From positions 25,278 through 89,277 of the forward strand of contig CANQGM010000008.1 of NCBI GenBank assembly GCA_947623205.1: a DNA stretch of 64,000 nt, given 5' to 3'. This DNA comes from an uncultured Clostridia bacterium. Its GTDB lineage: Bacteria; Bacillota; Clostridia; Oscillospirales; Acutalibacteraceae. The position numbers were made by a program, and so were the translations under genes. Positions 8,764 to 17,443 of this stretch are shown piece after piece. Below the pieces are notes generated by a model. The model saw only the letters and a list, made by a program, of their open reading frames with translations, had not been told where the DNA came from and made no database searches. The stretch's first letter is position 1; every line of letters begins with the position of its first letter.

Positions 8764-10059
8764 TTATTTATCATCTTTTTTCTGCTCGTCAAGCTTTTTG
8801 TTGAGCTCTTCCCTGCCGACAGCAAGCATCAGCTTAATTCTGTTTTCCTGGTTGACCTTTGGCGCACCGGGATCATAGTCTATTGTAACTATGTTTGCAT
8901 TAGGCTTTATTTCTTTGATTTTGCGAATTGCTCCCTTGCCGTTTATGTGGTTTGGCAAGCATCCGAAAGGTTGTGTACATACAATGTTTTCATACCCGGT
9001 TTCGGCAAGTTCAAGCATTTCTGCCGTAAGAAGCCATCCTTCCCCCATTTTGCTGCCATAACCTATTATTCCTTTTACAAGCTCTTTTGTATGGGCATAC
9101 TCATGCGGCGGCACAAAGTTATATTTTTCAGCCGCTTCAATCATCAGACCCTCAAGCTTTTTAAGGTAATTAAGAAGCATTTTACAAAATCTGTATTTTA
9201 ATTTGCTTCCGCCGTACAGCTTATAGTCTTCGATTCGGTTATCGACCTTAAACGAGGCAAACCCCATAAGACCCGGTACGCAGACCTCACAATCCTGTTC
9301 GGCAAGAAAATCTTCAAGTCCGTTATTTGCCATTTTTGAATATTTAACGTAGATCTCACCGACAATTCCAACCTTTATTTTGGGTTCTCTGTTCAGCTCA
9401 ATTTTTGAAAACGATTTTGTTATTTTATCAAGATTTTCGTCAAGCTCCTCCAGTGTATAGCCTTTTCCTTCAATGAGCATTTGAGAAATTTTTTCGCTCC
9501 ACTCATTGACAAGCGCCATACTTTCTCCCTTGTTTACTTCATAAGGCTTTGTCTGATTAGACAGCAGCATAAGCTGGTCACCGTAAACAAGTCCGCCTAC
9601 AAAACGTCTGATAAGCGGAAGAGTAAGCCTAAATCCGCTGTTTTTTTCCATTCCGAACGAAAGTGAAATAACCGGAACAAACTCAAACCCGGCTTTTTTC
9701 AGCGCTTTTCTCAGAAGAAAAATATAATTTGACGCACGGCATCCGCCGCCTGTCTGAGTAATCATCAACGCAGTTTTATGAACATCATATTTACCGCTTT
9801 GCAGCGCATTTATAAACTGACCTATTACCAAAAGCGCAGGATAACAAGTGTCGTTATGAACATATTTAAGACCTGTCTGCGCAATTTCGGGACCGCAGGT
9901 GTCAAGCAAGTCAGACTTATAGCCGTAATGTGTAAATACATTTTGCAATATTTTAAAATGGATAGGCGCCATGTTGGGCAAAAGAATTGTATAGTCCTTT
10001 TTCATTTCTTTTGTAAAAAGCAGGCGGTCCGTTTTTTTGTCGTATTTCAACTGAGCCAT
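8764..10059 (-). CDS. 2-hydroxyacyl-CoA dehydratase activase-related protein, C-terminal half
   Basis: 431 aa. It matches the portion that follows the DUF2229 region in the large (about 1400 aa) activase/dehydratase-like proteins of Clostridia, which are related to the HgdB/FldB fold. Visible are TGLKYVHNDTCYPALLVIGQ, TQTGGGCRASNY, VGIVGEIYVKY and CTQPFGCLPNHINGKG, whose cysteines could hold an iron-sulfur cluster. RBS AAGGAAGG. It starts 18 nt after the stop of the 967-aa activase, so the two act as a split version of the long protein. The substrate is unknown; no hgdAB or CoA-transferase gene is near. Confidence 0.75.
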   Translation of the reverse strand: MAQLKYDKKTDRLLFTKEMKKDYTILLPNMAPIHFKILQNVFTHYGYKSDLLDTCGPEIAQTGLKYVHNDTCYPALLVIGQFINALQSGKYDVHKTALMITQTGGGCRASNYIFLLRKALKKAGFEFVPVISLSFGMEKNSGFRLTLPLIRRFVGGLVYGDQLMLLSNQTKPYEVNKGESMALVNEWSEKISQMLIEGKGYTLEELDENLDKITKSFSKIELNREPKIKVGIVGEIYVKYSKMANNGLEDFLAEQDCEVCVPGLMGFASFKVDNRIEDYKLYGGSKLKYRFCKMLLNYLKKLEGLMIEAAEKYNFVPPHEYAHTKELVKGIIGYGSKMGEGWLLTAEMLELAETGYENIVCTQPFGCLPNHINGKGAIRKIKEIKPNANIVTIDYDPGAPKVNQENRIKLMLAVGREELNKKLDEQKKDDK

Positions 10060-10077
10060 AATACAATTCCTTCCTTA

Positions 10078-12981
10078 TTAATCCCTGTCAATAGCCGCAA
10101 GCAAACTGCGAATCCGTATTTTGACCGCACCAAGATTCGTAATTTCATCAATTTTGATCTGTGTGTATATTTTGCCCGCTTTTTCAAGAATCTCGCGCAC
10201 TTCGTCTGTTGTGATAGCGTCAACGCCGCAGCCGAATGAAACAAGCTGAATTAGCTCCATATCTTTGCGCGATGCAACATACTTTGCGGCTGCGTAAAGG
10301 CGTGAATGATAGGTCCACTGGTTAAGAACATGAGTATTAAATTTTTCAACACGGGGAGAAATTACGTCTTCACTTATAATTGCTACACCAAACCCGGCAA
10401 TCAGCTTATCTATTCCGTGATTTATTTCGGGGTCAATATGATAAGGTCTGCCTGCAAGAACAAAAATTTTCTTCCCTTCTTTTTCCGCTTGGGCAATAAT
10501 TTCATTTCCCTTGTCAATTACTTTTTTTCTGTATTCGCTTTGTTCTTCATATGCTTTCTTAGAAGCAGCCCTTACTTCATTAAGCGTAAGACCCGGAAAA
10601 TGTTGAGACAGCTTTTCATAAGCTTTTTGCGGAAAATCTTTTGGACGGTGAACCCCGAAATATTCCTTTATAAAATGCACCTTGTTTATATCCTTCATAT
10701 TATTCTTTATAACCTCGGGATAATATGCCACAACCGGACAATTATAATGGTTGTCGCCGAGGTGTTCGTCAAAGTTATATGAAAGACAGGGATAAAATAT
10801 TGTCTGTGCGCCTTCCTCAATAAGCGTTTGAATGTGACCATGCATAAGTTTTGCGGGGAAACATACCGTATCGCTTGGTATTGTATGCTGACCGCTTCTG
10901 TAAATTTTGCGAGATGAAAAAGAGGAATGATAAACCTCAAATTTAAGTTCCGTAAAAAACCTGTACCAGAACGGATACATCTCATACATATTTAAACCCA
11001 TAGGAATACCGAGTTTCCCCCGGACTCCCTCAACAGGTTTGTATGAATCAATAAGTCTGAGTTTATAATCATAAATATTAAGTTCAGAGGTCTGCGCGCG
11101 TTTTGTAACAGGGCGCTCACATCTGTTGCCCGCAATGAATTTTCTTCCGGCGCCAAATGAATTAATTGTAAGACGGCAGTTGTTGCTGCACAAACCGCAG
11201 TTTGTTACTTTTATTTCATGAACAAAATTTTTAATTGCGTCGGCATTAATAAGCGTACTGCAAGAGCTTTCGGCAGATTTTTCTTTTGCATAAAGCGCCG
11301 CGCCGTATGCCCCCATTAGTCCGGCAATATTCGGCCGTACAACTTCAACGCCCATTTCCTGTTCAAACGCACGCAAAACAGCGTCGTTCAAAAAAGTACC
11401 GCCCTGAACAACAATTTTTTTACCGAGTTCTTCGGGACTTGAAGCACGAATAACCTTATAAAGAGCGTTTTTTACAACGCTGAGCGAAAGCCCTGCGGAA
11501 ATATCCTCAATTGTTGCGCCGTCCTTCTGCGCCTGCTTAACACTGGAATTCATAAACACCGTACAGCGTGAGCCGAGGTCAACGGGGCGTTTTGCAAATA
11601 GTCCGAGTTTTGCAAAATCAGATATTTCATAACCGAGAGCATTGGCAAAGGTCTGCAAAAAACTGCCGCATCCCGATGAACATGCTTCATTAAGAAATAT
11701 GTTGTCAATTGCTCCGTTATGTATTTTAAAACATTTAATGTCCTGTCCGCCTATATCAATAATAAATTCAACATCGGGCATAAAGTATTTTGCCGCTGTA
11801 AAATGGGCAATTGTCTCAACTACTCCGTAATCCGCATTAAATGCGTTTTTTATGATTTCTTCTCCATAGCCGGTTACCGCCGAAGCCGCCACATTTATTG
11901 TGGGATTTACAGTATATATTTCTTCAAGAAAATCCTTGATAATTTCTACGGGATTACCCTTTGAGGGAAGGTATTTTGAATAAAGGAGCTCGCCGTTTTC
12001 ATTCAGCACAACACCCTTTACCGTTGTTGAACCCGCGTCCATACCGATGTATGCCCTGCCGCCGTAACCCTTGAGTTCCTTCTGCTTTACATTTGCTTTT
12101 GCGTGACGTTGTGTAAACTTTATGTATTCTGCTTCATTTTCAAAAAGAGGGGAATTATAAGCAAAATTTCCGGAACCTCTGTAATTTTTGACCTCATTGA
12201 TCACCTTGTCAAAATCAATTTTCTTTTCGGCGCACAAAGCAGCGCCGCTTGCAACATAATAAAGCGAATTTTCGGGGCATATTCCCTTTGTGCCAAGCGT
12301 TTTGTCAAAGCAATTTCGCAGCTCGCTCATAAATGTAAGCGGTCCGCCGAGATAAACTATCTGACCTTCAATTTCACGTCCCTGTGCCAAACCTGCGACA
12401 GTCTGGCTTACAACAGCATTAAAAATGCTTTCGGCAATATCACTTTTGCGTGCCCCTTGGTTTAACAGCGGCTGAATATCTGATTTTGCAAAAACACCGC
12501 AGCGTGAAGCTATGGTATATGTTTTTTCATGCTGTTTTGCAAGCTCATCCAAATCCCGGAGGTCTACATTAAGCAGCGTTGCCATTTGGTCAATAAACGC
12601 GCCTGTACCGCCTGCGCAGGTACCGTTCATTCTTACTTCAAGTCCGTTGGTAAGGAAAAGAATTTTTGCGTCTTCGCCCCCAAGCTCAATTACAACGTCC
12701 GTTCCCGGAATAAAGGTATTTGCCGCAACTCTTGTAGCGTAAACCTCCTGAACAAATTCAATTCCGCAGGCCTCGGCAACGCCCATACCTGCTGAACCTG
12801 ACATGGCGACTTCCGCCTGTTCAACTCCGTCAATTTTTATGCGAACAGTGTTTAAAATATCTGCAATTTTTTCGGTAATCTGTGAATAGTGGCGTTCATA
12901 TGTACTGTAAATTATATTGCTTTTGTCGTCAAGAACAACGCATTTTATTGTCGTTGAGCCAATGTCAAGTCCTAATTTCAA
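10078..12981 (-). CDS. 2-hydroxyacyl-CoA dehydratase activase with two BadF/HgdC ATPase domains plus DUF2229
   Basis: 967 aa. Two tandem ASKHA-fold BadF/BadG/HgdC ATPase domains each begin with a phosphate loop (LGLDIGSTTIKCVV at residue 3; IGMDAGSTTVKGVV near residue 310). Each carries cluster-ligand cysteines (GTCAGGTGAFIDQM; EACSSGCGSFLQTF). After these come a DUF2229 region with NCGLCSNNCRL and an acyl-CoA dehydratase-like part (FYPCLSYNFDE). Such activases use ATP to inject an electron into a dehydratase. The start is TTG with a GGGGGG box. The downstream 431-aa gene completes the usual long architecture. Confidence 0.85.
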   Translation of the reverse strand: MKLGLDIGSTTIKCVVLDDKSNIIYSTYERHYSQITEKIADILNTVRIKIDGVEQAEVAMSGSAGMGVAEACGIEFVQEVYATRVAANTFIPGTDVVIELGGEDAKILFLTNGLEVRMNGTCAGGTGAFIDQMATLLNVDLRDLDELAKQHEKTYTIASRCGVFAKSDIQPLLNQGARKSDIAESIFNAVVSQTVAGLAQGREIEGQIVYLGGPLTFMSELRNCFDKTLGTKGICPENSLYYVASGAALCAEKKIDFDKVINEVKNYRGSGNFAYNSPLFENEAEYIKFTQRHAKANVKQKELKGYGGRAYIGMDAGSTTVKGVVLNENGELLYSKYLPSKGNPVEIIKDFLEEIYTVNPTINVAASAVTGYGEEIIKNAFNADYGVVETIAHFTAAKYFMPDVEFIIDIGGQDIKCFKIHNGAIDNIFLNEACSSGCGSFLQTFANALGYEISDFAKLGLFAKRPVDLGSRCTVFMNSSVKQAQKDGATIEDISAGLSLSVVKNALYKVIRASSPEELGKKIVVQGGTFLNDAVLRAFEQEMGVEVVRPNIAGLMGAYGAALYAKEKSAESSCSTLINADAIKNFVHEIKVTNCGLCSNNCRLTINSFGAGRKFIAGNRCERPVTKRAQTSELNIYDYKLRLIDSYKPVEGVRGKLGIPMGLNMYEMYPFWYRFFTELKFEVYHSSFSSRKIYRSGQHTIPSDTVCFPAKLMHGHIQTLIEEGAQTIFYPCLSYNFDEHLGDNHYNCPVVAYYPEVIKNNMKDINKVHFIKEYFGVHRPKDFPQKAYEKLSQHFPGLTLNEVRAASKKAYEEQSEYRKKVIDKGNEIIAQAEKEGKKIFVLAGRPYHIDPEINHGIDKLIAGFGVAIISEDVISPRVEKFNTHVLNQWTYHSRLYAAAKYVASRKDMELIQLVSFGCGVDAITTDEVREILEKAGKIYTQIKIDEITNLGAVKIRIRSLLAAIDRD

Positions 12982-13150
12982 GTATGACGCCCCCTATGAT
13001 TAAGTACAGTTACCTTAATTATACATACTTTATTATTATAATCGTATTAATACTTTTTTTAATTCTTTAAAATAAATTTAAGTGTTTTGAATTATTTTAA
13101 TATTTTGTTTGTTCAAAATTTATATACACCGACACCGTTATGTATATAAA

Positions 13151-13180
13151 AATAAAAACCTGTCGGTTTTGACAGGTTTA
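13151..13180 (-). terminator. Terminator of the acidic-tail protein gene
   Basis: Stem AAACCTGTC / GACAGGTTT (13156-13164 and 13171-13179), with a T-rich run on the - strand side, just after the gene's stop codon. Confidence 0.85.
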
Positions 13181-13192
13181 TAATACATTTGA

Positions 13193-13744
13193 TCAGAACA
13201 GCTCACCCTCGGGCGACTCTGTGTCATCTTCTTTAAAATCATTAACATCGGGGGATTGCTCTTTTGTTTTTTCATCCTCCCTTACATCCTGCGTCTCCGC
13301 GGGTTCATCTGCGGTTTCAAAAGGGGACGACTCATATTCGTTTTCATTTGAGCAGGCAACGGTTATGTCGATAATATCGGACGAATCATAGTCCTGAGTT
13401 TCAATTTCTTCGCTGCTGCCGTAAAAAATATCATTCTGGCTGTCAATAATTTTTCGGTAACAGGTGCGTGCTTTTGCAATTTTAGCTTTTGATTTCTTTA
13501 TTACTTCAAAAAGCTTTTTTTGCTCATCGGTAGGTGAAACATCTCCGTTTTTTGCATTTTCAAAATAGTGCTTGCCAAGTGCGATGTATGCCCTGTTCAT
13601 TAATTCACTTTCATTTTTCATAACAAGTCTTAGTCTGTTGAGCTTAGCGTTTGTTCTGTTTTTCTCAACAAGAGACTGTGCAACTGATGAAATTGTGTCT
13701 ACGGCTGTATTTACAGTACTCTTTACTGTTTCAAAAATTGTCAT
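13193..13744 (-). CDS. Hypothetical helical protein with acidic C-terminal tail
   Basis: 183 aa. The N-terminal 100 residues are predicted helical (FETVKSTVNTAVDTISSVAQ, then KLNRLRLVMKNESELMNRAY and a Lys-rich stretch). The last 75 residues are very acidic and probably disordered (EEIETQDYDSSD, EDEKTKEQSPD). The start at 13744 (MTIFETVK) has an AAGGAG box; the ATG at 13768 lacks one. No signal peptide or membrane segment is visible. I do not recognise the family. It has its own terminator and is divergent from the CpXC gene. Confidence 0.7.
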   Translation of the reverse strand: MTIFETVKSTVNTAVDTISSVAQSLVEKNRTNAKLNRLRLVMKNESELMNRAYIALGKHYFENAKNGDVSPTDEQKKLFEVIKKSKAKIAKARTCYRKIIDSQNDIFYGSSEEIETQDYDSSDIIDITVACSNENEYESSPFETADEPAETQDVREDEKTKEQSPDVNDFKEDDTESPEGELF

Positions 13745-13846
13745 TACAATTCTCCTTATATATAACATGATGACGTCAATAATTTAATTATCTTTTATTA
13801 TTATGACAGATATTCTATGTAAAATCAATATTTTTTTTAATTTTAC

Positions 13847-13875
13847 TTGTTAAAACAGACGTGCATTGTTATAAT
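13847..13875 (+). promoter_or_regulatory. Promoter of the CpXC gene
   Basis: TTGTTA (13847-13852), 17 nt, TATAAT (13870-13875), followed by an RBS (AGAGGTG) and ATG at 13898. Confidence 0.65.
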
Positions 13876-13897
13876 TAAATTAAAAGAGGTGTTTTTT

Positions 13898-14596
13898 ATG
13901 CCGGAAAATAAAGTCACCAAAGCAGTAGTCTGCCCAATGTGCGGTGAACTCAGCAAGGCAGAAATATATACAAGCGTTAATCCAACAATTCAAAAAGGTA
14001 TTCGAGGCAGGGTGCTTGATGGAGAATTATTTTCATGGATATGCCCGTCGTGCAATCACAGCGCACGCTTGACATATCCCATTCTTTACAATGATATGAA
14101 AAACCGTTTTATGGTTTATCTTATTCCGAAATTTGACCGTTTTCAGCTGTGCGACAAAGAACTTGAACAAAAATACAGCAACCTGCGAAACATAAACAAA
14201 CGTGTTGTACCTACATTTAACTTATTTAAAGAAAAAATATTCATTTTTGAATCCGGACTCGACGATATGTCAGTTGAGCTGACCAAGCTTGCCATAAGCC
14301 AGACTGTTTCAAAAAAGCTTGACGGCGAAAAAATTACAGAAGGTTATCTTTCAATGTATGACCGTGAAAGCAACACAATGGGATTTACATATTTTATCGG
14401 AGAAGAATGTGAACCGTATGTACAGACCGCTCGTCTTGAAATTTACGGAAAGTCAAAAGATATTGTTGACGAGTTTGCCTTAAAGGACAAAAAGCTAAAG
14501 GGTTTTATAAAAATTGACCGTGAATGGGCTGAAAATATCCTTTACCGGTACAAACGGGCAAAACACATTGAAAAACTCAACAAACTGAAAGAATAA
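13898..14596 (+). CDS. CpXC domain protein
   Basis: 232 aa. The N-terminus has CPMCGEL and ICPSCNHSARLTYP separated by about 33 residues, the paired CPxC arrangement of the CpXC domain (PF14353), presumably a zinc ribbon. It is followed by a mixed alpha/beta C-terminal region with no recognised catalytic motif. The start at 13898 is set by AGAGGTG; the upstream ATG at 13847 overlaps the promoter. Function unknown. It converges on citrate synthase with an 11-nt gap and no obvious terminator. Confidence 0.75.
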   Translation: MPENKVTKAVVCPMCGELSKAEIYTSVNPTIQKGIRGRVLDGELFSWICPSCNHSARLTYPILYNDMKNRFMVYLIPKFDRFQLCDKELEQKYSNLRNINKRVVPTFNLFKEKIFIFESGLDDMSVELTKLAISQTVSKKLDGEKITEGYLSMYDRESNTMGFTYFIGEECEPYVQTARLEIYGKSKDIVDEFALKDKKLKGFIKIDREWAENILYRYKRAKHIEKLNKLKE

Positions 14597-14607
14597 TTTT
14601 AAGCTGA

Positions 14608-15996
14608 TTATCGCTCAGCGATTGGAACATATTTCTTTGACTTTGAAATACTCATATAAGCCGGACGAATAATTTTTCCTTCGTTTACAAGCTCTTCAAG
14701 TCTGTGTGCGCTCCATCCGGCAATACGTGCGGTTGCAAAAAGCGGAGTATAAAGCTCACACGGAATTTTAAGCATACTGTAAAGCAATCCGCTGTAAAAA
14801 TCTACGTTTGCCGCAACGCCCTTATAAATTTTACGCTTTTTAGCAATAACCTGAGGCGCTATTTTTTCAACCTTTTCATAAAGTGAAAACTCTTCGTTAT
14901 ATCCTTCGGCCTCGGCAAGTTTTTTAACGGAACCCCTGAGAATCACCTGGCGCGGGTCTGAAATGGTATATACTGCGTGTCCCATACCATATATGAGTCC
15001 CTTGCGGTCAAATGCTTTTTTATCAAGCAGGTTCTCAAGATAATTTGTTATTGCCTCGTCATCGTTCCAATCCTTTATATTCTTTTTAATGTCTTCAAAC
15101 ATATAATAAACCTTAACATTTGCTCCGCCGTGTTTAGGTCCTTTTAAAGAAGCAAGCGCCGCGGCAACTGTTGAATAAGTATCGGTTCCCGAAGACGTTA
15201 CAACGTGTGTTGTAAATGTTGAGTTATTGCCGCCGCCGTGTTCCATGTGAAGAATAAGCGCCATATCAAGCACCTTGGCTTCAAGCGGAGTATATTTGCG
15301 GTCGGGGCGAAGCAGTGACAGTATTACCTCTGCCGTTGACATTGACGGGTCGGCACGGTGTATGTACAGGCTTTTGTCGCGAAGATAATGATTATATGCA
15401 TGATAGCCGTAAACGGATAAAAGAGGAAATACCGAAATCAACTGAATACACTGCCTTAAAACATTTTCAATTGATGTATCGTTAGGATTTTTGTCATAGC
15501 AGAAAAGTGTAAGAACACTTCTTGCTATTGAGTTCATCATATCTTCGCTGGGGGCTTTCAGAATTACATCACGCACAAAATTCGGAGGCAAAGTTCTGTA
15601 TTTTACAATAAGCTCTTTAAAGTTTTCAAGCTCGTCGGAATCAGGCATTTCTCCAAACAGCAGAAGATAAGCAACTTCTTCAAATCCAAAACGATTATCG
15701 TCCATAATTCCTTTTATAATGTCATTTACATTGTATCCTCTATAATAAAGTTCGCCTTCGCTTGGAACCAGCTTTCCGTCAACTAATTTATTCTGTTTTA
15801 TTGTTGAAATATCGGTAAGTCCTGTAAGTACGCCTTTTCCGTCAAGGTCGCGCAAACCTCTTTTTACGTCATATTTTACATACAGGTCGGAATCAATAAC
15901 GGAATTTGCTTTCATTTTATCGGCAAGGATATGTATTTGTGGTGTATTCTCTGAATATTCCCCGTTGACAAATGACTTGAGCCTGTTTTCTGTCAC
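14608..15996 (-). CDS. gltA: Citrate synthase
   Basis: Condenses oxaloacetate and acetyl-CoA to citrate, the entry to the oxidative branch leading to 2-oxoglutarate and glutamate in anaerobes. 462 aa with the family blocks EGELYYRGYNV, HMEHGGGNNSTFTTHVVTSS (catalytic His), LKGPKHGGANVK, GMGHAVYTISDPR (catalytic His) and a final SAHRLEEL arginine-containing helix. It is longer than typical hexameric enzymes but fits the Clostridia/Bacteroidetes-type citrate/methylcitrate synthases. The start is GTG behind AAAGGAG. It is apparently monocistronic. Confidence 0.93.
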   Translation of the reverse strand: MTENRLKSFVNGEYSENTPQIHILADKMKANSVIDSDLYVKYDVKRGLRDLDGKGVLTGLTDISTIKQNKLVDGKLVPSEGELYYRGYNVNDIIKGIMDDNRFGFEEVAYLLLFGEMPDSDELENFKELIVKYRTLPPNFVRDVILKAPSEDMMNSIARSVLTLFCYDKNPNDTSIENVLRQCIQLISVFPLLSVYGYHAYNHYLRDKSLYIHRADPSMSTAEVILSLLRPDRKYTPLEAKVLDMALILHMEHGGGNNSTFTTHVVTSSGTDTYSTVAAALASLKGPKHGGANVKVYYMFEDIKKNIKDWNDDEAITNYLENLLDKKAFDRKGLIYGMGHAVYTISDPRQVILRGSVKKLAEAEGYNEEFSLYEKVEKIAPQVIAKKRKIYKGVAANVDFYSGLLYSMLKIPCELYTPLFATARIAGWSAHRLEELVNEGKIIRPAYMSISKSKKYVPIAER

Positions 15997-16042
15997 ATAA
16001 TCACTCCTTTATTTTTCAGAATAAAATAATATATTTGTTTTT

Positions 16043-16070
16043 ATTATATCATATTCTTATAAAAAAGAAA
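16043..16070 (-). promoter_or_regulatory. Possible gltA promoter
   Basis: On the - strand a TATAAT (complement of 16043-16048) lies about 47 nt upstream of the GTG start, with a poor -35 (TTTCTT) 16 nt away. Confidence 0.35.
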
Positions 16071-16153
16071 AGACATATCAAGCATATATGTGTAATATTT
16101 TTCTAAAATTTATAAATTTTGCAGTATAAGCCTATGAAGAAGCGCATACCTTA

Positions 16154-16177
16154 AGCCGAGTGCCGGCTCCCTTTTTT
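16154..16177 (+). other. Unassigned + strand hairpin with T run
   Basis: AGCCG / CGGCT (16154-16158 and 16164-16168) followed shortly by TTTTTT (16172-16177), a terminator shape on the strand opposite to both flanking genes. It could end a small + strand RNA starting near 16070; no other support. Confidence 0.35.
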
Positions 16178-16211
16178 AATTTATCATCAAAAATTTGCAT
16201 ACCCTGATAAT

Positions 16212-16520
16212 TTATCTCATTTGGTATTTTTGCAGATCAACTAAATTATTTTTAACTTCTATATTCTCGCTTTCAAGCAGTTTTTTCTGTTCATCAGAAC
16301 CCCCAAATGCAAAATTCGGCGCAAGCCTGCCCTTTGCATTTACCACCCTGTGGCAGGGGATCACTCCCGGAGCGGGGTTTCTGTGGAGTGCGTTTCCTAC
16401 AATTCTGGCATAGTTTTTGTTTCCTGCCATTACGGCAATTTGTCCATATGTCGCAACCCTGCCGAACGGTATTTGAAGAACCGCCTCATATATTCTGTCA
16501 TAAATTGATTTATCAGTCAT
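16212..16520 (-). CDS. O6-methylguanine-DNA methyltransferase family protein (short)
   Basis: 102 aa covering only the C-terminal methyltransferase domain. It includes the winged-helix start IPFGRVATYGQIA, RIVGNALHRNP and the active-site motif VIPCHRVV, with the acceptor cysteine present, so it is not an alkyltransferase-like PWHR protein. Likely direct-reversal repair of alkylated guanine. The start ATG at 16520 overlaps the last 8 nt of the upstream LOG gene, indicating translational coupling; further-upstream ATGs lie inside that gene. Confidence 0.85.
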   Translation of the reverse strand: MTDKSIYDRIYEAVLQIPFGRVATYGQIAVMAGNKNYARIVGNALHRNPAPGVIPCHRVVNAKGRLAPNFAFGGSDEQKKLLESENIEVKNNLVDLQKYQMR

Positions 16521-17109
16521 TGTCTTCCTCTTCATGCCAATCAAGATAATTATATTTATTATAAGAATATGGGGTATAATTTTCAAGCTGTTCAAAAATT
16601 TCTTCTTCGGTGTCGGCAACAGAATAAAGCCTGTTGCAGGAATTGCTCATAAAGTTTTCTTTTACTGAGTTTTCAAGCATTTTAAGCATTGAGTTGTAAT
16701 AACCTTTTACGTTATAAATTATAATAGGCTTTGAATGGCGTCTAAGCTGTTTTAATGTTAAAACCTCAAAAAATTCTTCAAACGTACCTATTCCGCCTGC
16801 GCAAATAACAAACGCATCCGCTTTGTCTTCCATTATTCCTTTACGCTCGCGCATTGTCTCGGTATAAATAATTTCCGTACATCCTTCATATATTACATTC
16901 ATTTCGGTAAAAAATCTCGGCGTTACTCCTATGAGCGCTCCGTTTTGAGAAGTCACGCCGCGCGCGGCTGCGCCCATAACTCCGTATTTACCTGCGCCGA
17001 AAACCATTCCGTGTCCTCTTTTTGCCATTGATTTGCCAAGCCGTTCGGCAGAATCAAGATATTCTTTGTCAATTTTTTCACTTGACGAACCGAAAACACA
17101 TATATTCAT
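16513..17109 (-). CDS. LOG family protein (nucleoside 5'-monophosphate phosphoribohydrolase-like)
   Basis: 198 aa Rossmann-fold protein of the LOG/YvdD lysine-decarboxylase-like family, which cleaves the base from nucleoside monophosphates. Motifs: ICVFGSSS at the start, GMVFGAGKYGVMGAAARG, and the signature AGGIGTFEEFFEVLTLKQL (family consensus PGGxGTxxE, here with A for P). The start at 17109 has an AAAGGG box; the longer ATG at 17193 is not supported. The C-terminus is acidic (DWHEEEDND) and overlaps the MGMT gene. Confidence 0.85.
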   Translation of the reverse strand: MNICVFGSSSEKIDKEYLDSAERLGKSMAKRGHGMVFGAGKYGVMGAAARGVTSQNGALIGVTPRFFTEMNVIYEGCTEIIYTETMRERKGIMEDKADAFVICAGGIGTFEEFFEVLTLKQLRRHSKPIIIYNVKGYYNSMLKMLENSVKENFMSNSCNRLYSVADTEEEIFEQLENYTPYSYNKYNYLDWHEEEDND

Positions 17110-17443
17110 ATTAAAAAACCCTTTCTTATATTTATATGTTAATACCGATCTGAATATTACTGACATTATACAACTCAGCTTTAATGCGGTCAATAATTGA
17201 ATTTTTATTTGTGCATACTATAATAGCCTTTGCATTAAACTCAATTAATATTATTTAATTTTGTGTTTTCATACATTAAATTTGTCAGTATCTGTTGTAT
17301 AAGCCGTATATTACTCTTTGTTAATGCAATTAATATTATTATAATTTTAACCCTTGTAACCCTTGCTATTTTTATCCATTTATTTATAATAAAAGTAAAG
17401 CACAAACCTTTAAAAAACTAAAAACTGAAACAAGGAGAAAACA
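17110..17443. other. Intergenic region between LOG and alcohol dehydrogenase genes
   Basis: AT-rich, 334 nt. It contains the promoter of the alcohol dehydrogenase gene (17363-17390) and an imperfect inverted repeat TTGTTAAT-GCA-ATTAATAT (17318-17336) that resembles half of a Rex redox operator. No coding sequence seen. Confidence 0.6.
17363..17390 (+). promoter_or_regulatory. Promoter of the alcohol dehydrogenase gene
   Basis: TTGCTA (17363-17368), 16 nt, TATAAT (17385-17390), leaving a leader of roughly 45 nt. Confidence 0.5.

Noticed and set aside
17318..17336. Definite Rex operator
   Set aside because: The spacer is one base short and the right half has two mismatches; kept as a low-interest candidate.
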